NCBI GenBank assembly: GCA_019918135.1
Contig: WBZZ01002979.1
Span: forward strand, 1-64,000
DNA: 64,000 nt
From: Paulinella micropora
Lineage: Eukaryota; Cercozoa; Imbricatea; Euglyphida; Paulinellidae
Direction of reading: 5' to 3'
Below the pieces are notes generated by a model, which searched no databases, had not been told where the DNA came from, and saw only the letters and a list, made by a program, of their open reading frames with translations. Shown here piece by piece: positions 18,370-28,747 of this stretch (position 1 is its first letter; every line of letters starts with the position of its first letter). Position numbers and translations under genes: made by a program.

Positions 18370-18960
18370 GCGTGCAAACGCAGCACCAGGCACGGTACTG
18401 GGTCCTGAAAAATAAGTGGCAGGCGCGTCTGGCGCCTTACCTCATGCCAGGGAGCCCCCAATTGACCACATCGTTCCCAAAAGATGGAGGGGTGTCGACC
18501 ACTCCTACAATTACGTGATAATGCTTGGTTCGGCTAGCCTGTGTTTCAAAAATTCCTGACGTCCGAGAAGCTGGCCTACATCGGCAGCGTCGCGGCACGA
18601 GGGGGGCTGCACGCCTGTTCGAGTTCCTGCGCCCCTACATGTTTTGCAGGGACTAGCAGAGCTGCCCTGGCAAATGCCCGTCGCGGGCGATCTAGACAGT
18701 AGCATTCTTTTCCCGCTGGGACGCGGAGTCGTGCATCCACCGGCCCGAGCGCACGCGCTCAACTCCCGCAGAAAAACGAAAACAAAAAGTGCAAGAGGAG
18801 GAAGACAAAAAAACACAGGATGGCGAGACGGAGTCACTGCCAGCGAAGACCCCAACGAAGGGGCTCCGCCGCAAGCTAGCTCAAACGGTGTCTGGCTCAG
18901 CGGAAATAGTCCCCGCCCAACGAGCCCGACCTGCAAGCTGCAGCCCGTCCTGCAAGCGCC
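18370..18960 (+). pseudogene. Decayed copy of the HNH endonuclease gene at 62539-63264
   Basis: Translation in shifting frames recovers QARYWVLKNKWQARLAPY, then the HNH region with its frame broken (the WHIDHI core is lost by deletion and frameshift), then a segment equivalent to LTSEKLAYIGSVAARG. It ends with EEEDKKTQDGETESLPAK, nearly identical to the tail of the intact gene. Several frameshifts and an in-frame stop make it non-functional. It lacks the first 60 or so codons, where a repeat-like sequence replaces them. It lies upstream of a decayed copy of the partner gene, in the same order as the intact pair. Confidence 0.88.
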
Positions 18961-18984
18961 CCCCTCCCCCCCCCCCCCGCGATA

Positions 18985-19250
18985 GGCATACCATTACCGA
19001 AAACCCCCCCGACGAACACGCTCTGCTCCTGTTTTATTAACACGTTCCCCAACCTGCAAGCAGATCCAGGGATTATCAACGACTGTCAACGCACGATTTT
19101 TGTCAAACGCTGCCAGCTGCTCAAATTATTTCGCGAGAGTACTTTCTAGGAAATCCGACAAAAAAAAGCCAAGTCTTCGGCTTTTCTGTGCGTCGCCAGC
19201 AATCTGGGCGCCCTTTCGGTGCTACCTTCAGCTGAACCTAAAACGAGCAT
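18985..19250 (+). pseudogene. Decayed copy of the partner gene at 61854-62498
   Basis: It starts at a position equivalent to the partner's ATG, which here is ATA, and reads PPDEHALLLF before a stop and frameshifts. Later parts match ESTFQEIWQ and the following stretch only at DNA level. The copy ends after about 90 codons and runs into the 18-bp minisatellite and repeat C. Together with 18370-18960 it shows that the two genes were duplicated as one cassette. Confidence 0.85.
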
Positions 19251-19262
19251 GCCCCCCTCTCA

Positions 19263-19610
19263 GCTGCCTCTCACTTGCGTCGCCCCTCTCACTTTCGTCG
19301 TCCCGTTCTGTCACTCCCCCACCGTCAGGGGAGGGGGGAAGGGGAGGCAAGAGGGCCGGAAACATTTCGTGCGAGTAAAACAAAAGGCGTACCGTTTCTC
19401 TCCACGGGAAAACGTCCGGTTTCTCTGCTAGTCTCCGGAACGGCCCCTGCTAAATTTAGCGCCAAATGGTGCCGTCCGGAGGGTAGGGCGTGTGATATGG
19501 TCGAGAAAGGCAGTGCGTCTTAGCCTCCCGGAAAAACAACCGTAGGCGCCAATTTAGCGCCAAATTCTACTTGCGCGAAAGAAAATCCCACACAGACGCC
19601 CAACGCCGCC
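19263..19610 (+). repeat. Repeat C, copy 4, with an 18-bp minisatellite edge
   Basis: It begins with two units of the ctctcacttgcgtcgcc minisatellite. It then has a block with gaaaacgtccggtttctctg, two tttagcgccaaat sites (19459, 19552) and tcccacacagacgcc. Confidence 0.8.
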
Positions 19611-19749
<139 letters not shown>

Positions 19750-19845
19750 CCTCCCCTCTCACTTGCGTCGCCCCTCTCACTTGCGTCGCCCCTCTCATTT
19801 ACGTCGCCCCTCTCAATTACGTCGCCCCTCACTTTCGTCGTCCCG
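19750..19845. repeat. 18-bp minisatellite
   Basis: About five units of ctctcacttgcgtcgccc, with variants. The same unit is found at 41730, 44410, 52444, 52876 and 57325. Confidence 0.85.
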
Positions 19846-20077
19846 TTCTGTCACTCTCCCCACCGTCAGGGGAGGGGAGAGGGGGAGGCAAGAGGGCCGA
19901 AAACATTTCGTGCGAGTAAAACAAAAGGCGTACCGTTTCTCTCCTTCCCTTTTTACCGGCAAATACGCACACTTTGGCGACAAATCTCAGGCAAGAAAAA
20001 AAGGGGGGGGGGCAGCGCGCGGTGGCGCCACTTGTCGGCGGCCGGGTTCGACTGCATGCAGCTGGAGCTGCTCAAAT

Positions 20078-20240
20078 TTGTTTAATTAAAGTTTTAATCT
20101 TTAGTAAACTTTCAAAGATCTAAACTCAACTCCACGCAATTTGGGCGTTTCCAGGCCCTGCTTCTTGTATTAAGTGGTTTTCCAAAGGAAAATGACCTGC
20201 CAAAGAGGCGCGCAGGGAGAACCGCTGTATTCAGATCCCC
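20078..20240 (+). repeat. Repeat H, copy 2
   Basis: It matches 16195-16360 and ends at the stop codon of the 892-aa HNH gene. Confidence 0.85.
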
Positions 20241-22918
20241 TAGCATTTGCCCCATAGCTCCATGTCATCTAACTGTATGTTACGATTGGTTTTTTTCTGG
20301 ACATACTGGGCAAACATCAAAGCGCGGCGTGCAGCTGTCAACCCAATGTACTGCGCTTTGGCAGCGGTCCACCAGCCCGCAAACTCCGTGTTGAATATTT
20401 GAGGCATCATGGCGTAATTGCGGGGGTGGTTTTGACCGCCCAAGGATAGCGGGATTATGTGATCGATATGCCAAGCCACCTTGCGCCTTCCTCGCTCATC
20501 AAAATAATCGCTCAAGAAAGGTTTTGTTCTGTTTCTCATAATCCACTCGCGGACCTGAGCGCACGACATAAAGCGATTAGTATCGTTGAGGGGCTCCACA
20601 AACCCCAGGTAGATCGGTTTCACCTGCACCTCCTCTTCAGTGTACAGTCTCTTCATCTTTGCCAAAATCCGTTGTAAAACATGCTTTCCATCTGGATTGG
20701 ATATATCCTCTTCCCAGGCGCGCAGTTTTTTGTCCCCAACAACAGGAGGCTGTTTTGTCACGACTTCTTGCGCAGGGTCAGTGTTTTGTAATCCCAACTC
20801 TGCTTGCGTCGTCGGGCTCTCTGCTGTTGATAAAAACGTAAGTGCACCCTTGTCGTTGTACATTGGATGTAAGGCTTGCATAAAACCAGTGGTTGGGGGC
20901 GTGCCCACCGGCGCGGGAGATGGTCGGACCTCCGGCGGCGCTAGCTTGATCCGCTTGGCGACGGGATATCCTGTCGTAGCTAGTCTAAGAGGTGCCGGAG
21001 CTACTTCCTCCGACCTTTCTTTCGGATTGTCGTATTCCATCTTCGACAGCCTTTCCAGAATATCTTCTGCAGTGTAGGGTAGCGGAAAACCTTTAACCTC
21101 CCGCCCCCCTTTGCCCAAGCACGGCGGCATCGTCACGACTTTTTCCGCGGGGTCAGTGTTTTGTAATCCAAACTCTGCTTGCGTCGGGCTCTCTGTTGGT
21201 AAAAACGTAAGTACACCCTTGTCGTCATGATTGGGGTGCAAGGCTTGCACAGAACCAGTGGTTGGGGGCGGCGCGGCCACCGGCGCAGGTGATGGTGGCC
21301 AGGTTGTATCTTCTTGATAGGACGCCGAGCTGGCGGTTGGCCCTGCTTCATCCGACCGTTCTTTTGGTTTGTTGTATTTCATCTCCGCCAGTTTTGCCAA
21401 AAGATCTTCTGTAGTGTAGGGTAGCAAAAAGCCTTTAGCCTGCGGTCCCCTTTTGCCCAAACACGAATACATGCTCTGGACAGGCTTTAGGCTCAGCCCC
21501 GGAAATTCTTTCTGCAGGCAGAGCACAACTTGCTTTTTGGTGTGGCTGCTCAAGTCGTCTTTGCTGAGGCCCAGACTGCTAGCAAAGCTTGCTAGAAGAT
21601 TCTTCAATTTCATTACAAACTTGCCCTTGTTTGCTTTTCGCGAGATACAAAAGACGTGTGGCTCTTGGTCAGCCGCGGGTTTAAGTAAACCCGGCAGCTT
21701 TCTTTGGGTTGCCACTTGGAATATGACCTCCGGCAACCATTGGTAGATCTTTGCAATGATATCAATAATATCGGGCACCAGGCTTTTTTCTTTGTTTACG
21801 GATGGAACGTGATTGGGTCGACACACTTTTTCTTGTTCTTTTTCTTCTTTATTTTCTCCTTTTTCTTCCTCGGCAGCATCACCAGCTTGCGCGACAAGGC
21901 GCAGATGTCTAGCAGGCACACCTTCCTGCTGCAGCTCCTTGGCGGTCCAGAGCGGATTTCCGTTTTCGTCGGGGAGGACCAGAACCTGTTTCCGGTTTGA
22001 TAAGATGATGGGCGCCGACTCGCCAGCTCGCCTGCCATCTATCTCCAATTCTGTACGGAGTGTCCGGAGAAGCTGCCGGAGCTCCGGCCCATGAAAGGGT
22101 ATCCGCGTTAACCCGTCAACAACAACTAGTAGTCCTTGTTGCATTTCCGTTCTTTTTTCCTGCAGCTTGTGCGCTTTTATGTTCCGCAGGACAACCACGT
22201 GCTCGTCGCCTACAAGCCGACAGAAGGACCGCAGCAGCTGCCTCAGCTGCAATGAGACCAAGCCAGCCAGGCAAACCAATGGCGAGCTGGCCTGCGCCCC
22301 CTGCAACTGTCGCGAGAGCCAAGCTAGAAAGAAATTTCCGTCGGCTGGGTAAAAGCACTCACGAATCACGGCGCCCCAGCCGGCCGGCCAGCTCCCCGTG
22401 ACCCCAAGTCCAGCAGGCTGCCGCCTTGGAAAAAGGAAACACTCCAGTGTAGCCGCGTCGACCGGCCTGGTGCATTTGCTTTCCCACAGCTTGAAGATGT
22501 TCGGGTCTTGTTTGTACATCAAGGCCCAAGCTTTTGGGACTAAGCTGTGCTGCTTGTACCTCTGGCGCATATCTTGCAACTTAACCAGCTGGGTACTTTG
22601 AACCTGCTCACTCGTGTTTCCGAGGACTTCGCGCAGGGTAGAACTCCGTACCGCGACGTGAGCAGAGCCCAGCGCCAGCCACCAGTACGCCAGCAAGTGG
22701 CTCAAACCCCGCCAAAATTGGACAGTTGGTTCCACGCCGGGGCGGAAAATCTGTCGGAAATCCTCGATGCAATCCTCTGGGCGGAGTAGCGGTTCCTGTC
22801 GTATTCGCAAAGCAAATTGCTGCATGTCAACAATGTGCTGCGCAGCACAAAATGCCAGTTTTTCTTTTTGGACTTGACAGTCTTCGTCTCCTCCTTTTTG
22901 CGGGCGTCGGTCCTCCAT
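20240..22918 (-). CDS. 892-aa protein with a C-terminal HNH endonuclease domain
   Basis: The ORF is intact from the ATG at 22918. The C-terminal 150 residues hold the HNH module shared by three proteins in this window: PIYLGFVEPLNDTNRF, WHIDHIIPLSLGGQNHP, then NYAMMPQIFN and a helical end (IGLTAARRALMFAQYV). His-x-x-x-Asp-His and the later Asn are present, so metal-dependent DNA cleavage is plausible. Residues about 480-740 contain a tandem duplication of about 130 residues, each unit starting near CLGKRG/CLGKGG and including PYT-EDLL and QALHP. A Lys/Glu tract lies near residue 360, and a KRIK stretch could be a nuclear signal. The N-terminal 350 residues are not recognised. A ggcgccaaaaa site sits just upstream of the ATG. 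Confidence 0.87.
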   Translation of the reverse strand: MEDRRPQKGGDEDCQVQKEKLAFCAAQHIVDMQQFALRIRQEPLLRPEDCIEDFRQIFRPGVEPTVQFWRGLSHLLAYWWLALGSAHVAVRSSTLREVLGNTSEQVQSTQLVKLQDMRQRYKQHSLVPKAWALMYKQDPNIFKLWESKCTRPVDAATLECFLFPRRQPAGLGVTGSWPAGWGAVIRECFYPADGNFFLAWLSRQLQGAQASSPLVCLAGLVSLQLRQLLRSFCRLVGDEHVVVLRNIKAHKLQEKRTEMQQGLLVVVDGLTRIPFHGPELRQLLRTLRTELEIDGRRAGESAPIILSNRKQVLVLPDENGNPLWTAKELQQEGVPARHLRLVAQAGDAAEEEKGENKEEKEQEKVCRPNHVPSVNKEKSLVPDIIDIIAKIYQWLPEVIFQVATQRKLPGLLKPAADQEPHVFCISRKANKGKFVMKLKNLLASFASSLGLSKDDLSSHTKKQVVLCLQKEFPGLSLKPVQSMYSCLGKRGPQAKGFLLPYTTEDLLAKLAEMKYNKPKERSDEAGPTASSASYQEDTTWPPSPAPVAAPPPTTGSVQALHPNHDDKGVLTFLPTESPTQAEFGLQNTDPAEKVVTMPPCLGKGGREVKGFPLPYTAEDILERLSKMEYDNPKERSEEVAPAPLRLATTGYPVAKRIKLAPPEVRPSPAPVGTPPTTGFMQALHPMYNDKGALTFLSTAESPTTQAELGLQNTDPAQEVVTKQPPVVGDKKLRAWEEDISNPDGKHVLQRILAKMKRLYTEEEVQVKPIYLGFVEPLNDTNRFMSCAQVREWIMRNRTKPFLSDYFDERGRRKVAWHIDHIIPLSLGGQNHPRNYAMMPQIFNTEFAGWWTAAKAQYIGLTAARRALMFAQYVQKKTNRNIQLDDMELWGKC

Positions 22919-23184
22919 CTTGTGGCGCCAAAAATACCTATGATTATCTAGACGCTCTTATCCTCTCTCTCGCTATCCCCCTTGCTCGCCAGGGAGGGGG
23001 GGGGGCGCCCCTTCCCCCATTCTCTCTCCCCCCCCTCCTGCCCCCCCCCCTCTCCTCCCCCCGCTGCTCCTTCTCTCTCCGACGGGCGCACGAGGGGGCC
23101 AGCGCAGACTGTCTTAGACTTCCCGTCTGAAAACAGGGAGCGAGAGGGAAGGGGCAAAGAGAACAGAAAAGGGAGCAAAGGGAA

Positions 23185-23290
23185 CAAATTTGGATGAAGC
23201 CGAGTTTGGCGCGGACCTGCTGTCCTTTGTGGTCGGCCCCGGGGCCCGACCACAAAAGGGTGCCGGCTGGGCGGTGCTGACCCCTGTGGC
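23185..23290 (+). pseudogene. Short gene fragment shared with 51853-51990
   Basis: It reads MDEAEFGADLLSFVVGPG, against DLDEAKFGADLLSFVVDPG at 51853. The reading then passes into repeat A. The parent gene is not in this window. Confidence 0.6.
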
Positions 23291-23405
23291 GGATGAATGG
23301 ACGGTGGTCAATGTACCAGATGGACAAGTCCCCTCACGACCCCCGACGTGGTCCTGCCCGTGCCATGGCTCGGCCACCGTGCGCAAGGTTAGAAAAATAT
23401 GAAAG
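23285..23405 (+). repeat. Repeat A, copy 3
   Basis: It has gatgaatggacggtggtcaa, gtcctgcccgtgccatggct and caaggttagaaaaatatgaa. Confidence 0.78.
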
Positions 23406-23833
23406 AAATGAAAACACGAAAAAAAGTTTTCGCCTGGCAACCAAAAGAACAGACTGACAAGGGGATTGTGCTCCTCCAGTTGCACGCCTTGTCCTTGCCA
23501 ATTGAAGAAGCACGAATCGTCTTTGTCCCCTCCCCCCCCCCCCCTCTCCCACCGTCTGACAGCAAAGAGCAAGAGAAGGGCAAGGGCAGGGGCGCGCTAA
23601 AAAATATAAAAAAAGAATAGATACCAAAATCCTGGCAAAGTTTTATTAATATGGGCACTGAAAGCTAAGAGAGGGAAAAAGTGAGAGGGGCGCCAAGAAA
23701 GTGAAAAAAGAGTTTTTTTTTAATTAAAGCTCGACAATCTTAAATTGGGGGCACCTAGAACTAAGAGAGGGAAAGGGAAGGGGGACAGCAAAACCCAAGA
23801 ATTTTCCGTATAACCCGTTGTTGTTGCCGCCAA

Positions 23834-24193
23834 TTAAATTGAAGGTAGTGGCGATTGGACGTAGGCGCCTAGGCTCTTCTGTGCAAAGTCGCAGCCCTGC
23901 GCAGCTGCCTGGCCCCAGTACTGTGCGCCCTTGGCTTCGTCCTTTGGCATTGCCCAACCAAAGAAATGGTAAGCGCCTAGCAAGCATCGAGCGTTGGCAT
24001 GGCCCTGCGCTGCGGCCTTGCCGATCCAGGCTGCGGATTCGGCTTTGTCTATGCGCACCCCCTCGCCAGAGCAGTAGCATAACCCAAGCCTGAACTGTCC
24101 TTCGTCATTGCCTTGCAACGCCGCTTTTTGGTACAAGCGGAAAGCCCTGGCCTCGTTTAGGGGGACCCCCCTGCCTCTCGAGTAGCAGTCGCC
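23834..24193 (-). pseudogene. Truncated Sel1-repeat gene
   Basis: About 120 codons hold three Sel1-like repeats, including YSRGRGVPLNEARAF and YCSGEGVRIDKAESAAW, and end at a proper stop. Upstream, the frame is carried into a minus-strand repeat E that supplies a spurious start, so the original 5' part of the gene has been replaced. It is related to the Sel1 gene at 1-512. It is probably a dead 3' fragment, although a short protein could still be made. Confidence 0.72.
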
Positions 24194-24209
24194 CGGGGAG
24201 CGGGAAAGA

Positions 24210-24295
24210 GAAGGGGGCACGCCAAGAAAGTGTAAAATACGCTGAATTAAAGCTCGACAAAGTCTTACACTTGACACTGAAAACTAGGAGAGGGA
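24210..24295 (+). repeat. Repeat E, plus-strand copy (representative)
   Basis: It has gcacgccaagaaagtgtaaa, ttaaagctcgacaaagtc and ttacacttgacactgaaaac. Further copies follow at about 24310-24390 and 24575-24740. Confidence 0.8.
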
Positions 24296-25845
24296 GAGTG
24301 AAGAGGCAGGGAGGCGCCAGGAAAGTGGGAAAAGTAATTTTTTTATTAAGTCTCGACAAAGTTTTATACTTGACACTGAAAACTAGGAGAAGGAGAGAGA
24401 AGGAGAAAGGGAGGGGCAAGCACGATCTATCTTTGCCTCTTATCTGAGGACGAGGGAGCGGGAGAGGAAAGGGGCGGGGGGGGGGGGGGGGTAAGAGTAC
24501 GAGTTGTCTTTGCCCCCCCGCCCCCTTCTCCGTCATCTAAAAACGGGGAGTGGGGTGCTAAGAACTGCAAAAAAAGTTTTCTAGATTAAAACTCGAAAAA
24601 GTCTTACACTTGACACTGAAAATCAGGAGCAGTAGAGGAAAAGGGAGGGGCAAGAGGGCGCGCCAAGAAAGTGCGAAAAAGAATTTTCCCTGATAGAGCT
24701 TGACGGTCGTACACTTGGCCCTCAGAACTAGGAGAAGGAGAGGGAAGGGGCAAGGTAGGAGCAAGCACAATCTGTCCTTTGCTCTCCCCGTCTGAAGACA
24801 GAGTGGGAGAGGAAAGGGGGGGGGAGGCGCTAAGAATGTACCAAAAAAAAATTAATAGCGCCCCGTCTGAGCGCCCTGAGTCCTGGCTCGGGCGGGGCCG
24901 GGCATCGCTCCATCGCGTGTCGAGATTTTGCTTTTTATGACCCAGATAATAAACAGTTTTGCTCTGGAGAATAAACAGGAAAGAAGATGAAAAAAAGTGA
25001 AATGGTCTTGTCTTTTGTTCAAAAGACCAGGGGAAGGAAGGGAGGGAGGAGCGCAAATGTAAATCAGCATCGCGTAAGAGCCGGGCTTTGGACGTTTGTT
25101 TGCTAAAAACAGATCCTTCCCCCCTCCCCTTCTTTTTTTCTGTCACTCTGCATCTTCGTTATAATCTTCCTCTTGTCTTTTTCAAAACCTAATTGGTTAT
25201 TCTCTTGGCTCGGGGAACAGAAGAGGATGTGCTTAGAGAAACAAAGTATCTGGCCCTGGACGACGGAGACAGGATTTTCTGCTCGAGCAAGTGGTCTGAT
25301 CTTGCCCCTCCACCCTTAATATCAATTATTTTAATTCCAAAAGGAAAGAGAGCAGATGGAGCAGACTGGCGTAGGGGGGGGGAGAGGGGTTTGGGTTCGT
25401 ATTTGCCTTGAGAAAATGTACAGGGATTTGTGTGCGTAACGCTGAAAGAAAAGCATAGACGCGAGGTTTTGTATGAGTCTCGTTCTGACGAGACCCCTCC
25501 TTCTTTTTTTACTATTTTCTTTACCCCATTCACCTCTTTTTTTCTCTTGTGTTTTCTCTCTGATTTGATTTGCTAGCTCTCTTGGCTTAAGAGGAGAGGA
25601 TAAGCAGCTGACCGCTCTATCGACGCGGGCCTAGGCGGGGGTCTCTGGGACGGCGCAGTGGCAACCCGCTCCCCAGAGACCTTTTCGCCGCCCACTCCCT
25701 TCATTCTCTTTTTTTGTGTGTTTTTTTTCTGTCTTGATAAATTTTGAATTTTTGATATTTTTAACTTTGACAAGAGGTAAGGGGAGGGAGGGATGTGTGT
25801 AAAACCCCGTCCCTGAACACGCACCCCTACCTCGGTGGGGGATGT
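24296..25845. other. Gene-free interval
   Basis: It holds three more E repeats followed by unique A/T-richer sequence. A plus-strand frame at 25194-25411 without an ATG has a short protein-like part (LARGTEEDVLRETKYLAL) but nothing to confirm it. Confidence 0.5.
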
Positions 25846-26400
25846 GGGTGTTGAGTCGGAGCGCGCTTGGCACCAAGCCCCTGCTCCGACAGCCCGACCC
25901 CTGCCCGGGCGGGGGTTTTTTTTTTTCTTTTTCTTTCCGACCCCAACACACCCCCCGCGGTTTATGTCTCAGCGCCTCTAGAAAAAACCGCGACATGGCG
26001 CCGGAGCGCAGCCGGCCCCGCCTGAGCTAGGGCTCGGGTGTTGAGTCGGAGCGCGCTTGGCACCAAGACCCTGCTCCGACAGCCCGACCCCTGCTCGGGC
26101 GGGGGTTTTTTTTTCTTTTTCTTTCCGACCCCAACACACCCCCCGCGGTTTATGTCTCAGCGACTCTAGAAAAAACCGCGACATGGCGCTGGAGCGTAGC
26201 CGGCCCCGCCTGAGCTAGGGCTCGGGTGTTGAGTCGGGGCGCGCTTGGCACCAAGCCCTTGCTCCGACAGCCCGACCCCTGCTCGGGCGGGTTTTTTTTT
26301 CTTTTTCTTTCCGACCCCAACACACCCCCCGCGGTTTATGTCTCAGCGCCTCTAGAAAAAACCGCGACATGGCGCTGGAGCACAGCACTGCTTCTCAGAC
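25846..26400 (+). ncRNA. Three tandem copies of a probable structured RNA
   Basis: A unit of 188-190 bp is repeated at about 25846, 26036 and 26224. The first 65 bases of each fold into GTCGGAGC/GCTCCGAC, enclosing a CTTGG-cac-CCAAG hairpin, and then GCCCGA/TCGGGC followed by a G-run and a long T tract, like a Pol III or intrinsic terminator. After it comes CAACAC, able to pair with the leading GTGTTG, and then a hairpin CGCGGTTT/AAACCGCG. Changes between copies keep pairing (A to G in one strand of the first stem leaves a G-U pair). The period is not a multiple of three. No tRNA features are present. A degenerate fourth unit may follow. Confidence 0.6.
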
Positions 26401-26634
26401 CCCTGTTCAGGCAGTGGCGTTGGAGTAAGAGATGAACAACCCTCCTCCTTTTCGTCGATACCTTTATATGGTCTCTTGATGCAGCCCGGGGTTTTGCTGC
26501 CCCTGCTCCCGATTTCACCTCTAGGCAGAGTTTGTGTAAATAGATACCTTGCCGCTTTTCTGCCACTTCAAGAATAAAGCGTCGAAATTATTTTAATAAA
26601 AGAGACAAAATATAGAATTTTGCACAGAGGACAC

Positions 26635-26889
26635 TTAGCTTCCAGAATCGTCAGTTATTATCAAAAGATGTACGCAGCTAGCAAGAAGGGCTTTAGGGGG
26701 GGGGCGGGTTAAACAACCGGTGAACGCGAAAAGACAGAGATCTTCGAACACAAATAAACAATGATGAGCGTGACAGGGCTTACCCCACGTTACGCTCACT
26801 CTGGTTGATCTTGATAGCTGGCTGTTCCTTGCCTCGTTGTATAGCGAGCCGTTACGGAATCCGATCCGATTGCTATTCATCGAAGTCAT
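26635..26889 (-). CDS. Small ORF, possibly a first exon
   Basis: The 84-aa frame has an ATG at 26889. Its first 36 residues (MTSMNSNRIGFRNGSLYNEA onwards) end at a strong donor-like sequence, TGG-G/GTAAGC; the remainder is Cys/Phe-rich and may be intronic. No acceptor exon is identified. The family is not recognised. Confidence 0.3.
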   Translation of the reverse strand: MTSMNSNRIGFRNGSLYNEARNSQLSRSTRVSVTWGKPCHAHHCLFVFEDLCLFAFTGCLTRPPPKALLASCVHLLIITDDSGS

Positions 26890-26976
26890 TGGCGGGACCT
26901 TGGGGGTGAGGAATCTTTGCTAGCTATTTGTTCAGAGTGTTAACATTGCTCGACACGGCGTTGCCAACCAGTATAG

Positions 26977-27943
26977 TTAACCGATAGCTCCAGCACCTCT
27001 GCTGCGTAGGTTGACAGAGCCATAAAGCCTCTTTTTGTCCTCCAAAGTGGGCAAATAGCTACCACCATGGAACTCGACGTCGAGCCCCAGCGCCTCTTTT
27101 ACGTGAGCCCGAACACTCGCCAACCTCGCGTCTGTAAAGACTTGCTCTCCGCCTCGGGGAAGCTTGCTTTCAACCAGAAGCTGATCATTAAAGAAAACCC
27201 CGGTGTAAAGCTCCTGAGACTGCAAAAAGCTCATCACTTCCATCATAATTTTCAGTTCCTCCCGCTGGTAAATGTACGAAACAAAGGTAGTCAGTTTGTC
27301 GGGTTTGTCGCTCAGCGACTTCACCAAAGCCCACACTTCTGCAAAGGCGCCCGCGCGCTTCAGTTCCCTGCCCATGCTCTTGCACGCTTGTGACCAGTCG
27401 CTCATAAGCGGGCAATCAATTGCATAGTTGCGCAGCACGGGCTCTTGATTGATCACCGAATCAAACTGCTTCTTGGCTCACGTTCTGTTGCTCGGCGTAT
27501 CTTCTTTTCTGACCTGCTCCAACAACAGCTTTTGCATAGCCTCCTGCCCATCGTTGGCAAACCCGCGAAGCAGCGCCGGCACGGACGCCTGTTCTCTGTC
27601 TGCAACCTGCGCCAAAATAGTCGCTGCTGCGGTGTTCATGGCAATAGATTCATAAAACGAGCCCGAGACAAGACGCATGATCCAGGGGGGGCAAATTACA
27701 AACTGCGCCATTTCCATATGGCCTCCCTTTCTTGTCCGGTTTTCCGGGCATGTACTCGACAGGGTTTCGAATGAGTGAGCATGACTGCAGCAGTGCGTTC
27801 ACAGGCAGCTCCCACTCATTCACGTCTTCTAGCGTAGAGATCTTCTTCAATGTTTCCTTGTCCATGCGCCGGCCTAAGGTAAAGAGCGGCTTTTCCTCGT
27901 CGTATTCTCCATCCTTTTCTGTGCGTCTTTTCTGGTGCAGCAT
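26977..27943 (-). pseudogene. Broken gene: one C-run frameshift and one in-frame TGA
   Basis: Three minus-strand frames form one continuous protein-like reading of about 320 residues. From the ATG at 27943 the frame runs through NPVEYMPGKPDKKGRPYGN to a run of seven C at about 27687. Shortening the run by one base would lead into WIMRLVSGSFYESIAMNT. That frame runs to a TGA at 27478-27480, after which the same frame continues with AKKQFDSVINQEPVLRNYAI to 26977. The last part, with TFVSYIYQREELKIMMEV and a following GVFFNDQLLVES, faintly recalls replication-associated primase/helicase proteins, but I do not assign it. It could be a recent pseudogene, or a gene with sequencing error and stop readthrough. 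Confidence 0.6.
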
Positions 27944-28336
27944 GCGAGTAATGACTTCACCTTTCCTGCCGACCTGTCCGTTTCTGGAGCGTGCGACAAA
28001 AACCTAGCCAAATAGCAAAATAGATTAAACTAAAGTGGTGTGAAGGGGGGCGCCGTCCTCCCCCCCCCTTCCTTCCTCTCCCCCCTCCTTTCTCATCCAC
28101 TTCCTCTTCCCCCTCCCCCCACCGTCGCTTTTCCTGGAGCAGAAATCTTTTGTTGTTGATTATGCACAAACATGAGTTCAGTGGAGACAAGAGGCACGGA
28201 GTGGGAAGGGGGGGGGCGCGGGGGGGCATGCCCCCCGGGGCTACGGCGAGTTCTTGGAAACCAGCCTGAATGTCTCCTATTTATACAGCTCCATAAGGCG
28301 CGAGACAGATATAGGCTTAGAGCTCGTGTGTACTGA

Positions 28337-28639
28337 CCCGAAGTCTGCTGTGTAGAGTGCGGAAACTACGAACGGGAATGGTTCCTGGGCCTCGCAGTGG
28401 ACATACCCCCTTCCAAACTGAGCATGGGTAGTATTGAAGCCGCGGTCAGAGAACTTGTTTCCGTCGAGGTTCTGAACAGGCTGTCGGACTTATATTGGAG
28501 CGGAGCCGTCCTGGTCGATCTGCGTTCCTTAGCTGTCCGCAGTCGTTCTCGGCTCCGGCGGAGAAGGCCGTACGCCAGCCCCCCGTTGCGCCTCTGCGAC
28601 AGATGTGACAGCTGTGGATCGATCCGGCATTACTACTAA
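28337..28639 (+). CDS. Cys-containing small ORF
   Basis: The frame is open from just after a TGA at 28334, with PEVCCVECGNYEREWFLG before the first ATG at 28424. It ends in a Cys-rich tail (LCDRCDSCGS). The cysteines at both ends suggest a zinc-binding fragment or an exon, but I recognise no domain. Confidence 0.3.
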   Translation, partial: PEVCCVECGNYEREWFLGLAVDIPPSKLSMGSIEAAVRELVSVEVLNRLSDLYWSGAVLVDLRSLAVRSRSRLRRRRPYASPPLRLCDRCDSCGSIRHYY

Positions 28640-28747
28640 CACTCTCACCCAACCCCGCTTGCGCGGGCTGGCGGGGGGGGGGGGAGTGCTAATTTTTAAT
28701 CAAAAGCTTTTGACAAAGTCGTGGCAAAAATCCACTTGGGTCCGGTT

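Larger units (their letters stand above)
22920..23833. other. Gene-free interval with repeats and one gene fragment
   Basis: It contains C-rich and G-rich tracts, the fragment at 23185-23290, repeat A at 23285-23405 and a plus-strand repeat E at about 23640-23740. I see no complete gene. Confidence 0.55.

Noticed and set aside
25631..26184. Minus-strand frames starting MSRFFLE through the tandem repeat
   Set aside because: The repeat period is not a multiple of three, so the frame is not kept between units; structured RNA fits better.
25846..26400. Tandem repeat considered as tRNA genes
   Set aside because: No acceptor, anticodon and T-arm arrangement and no GGTTCGA-like box can be found.
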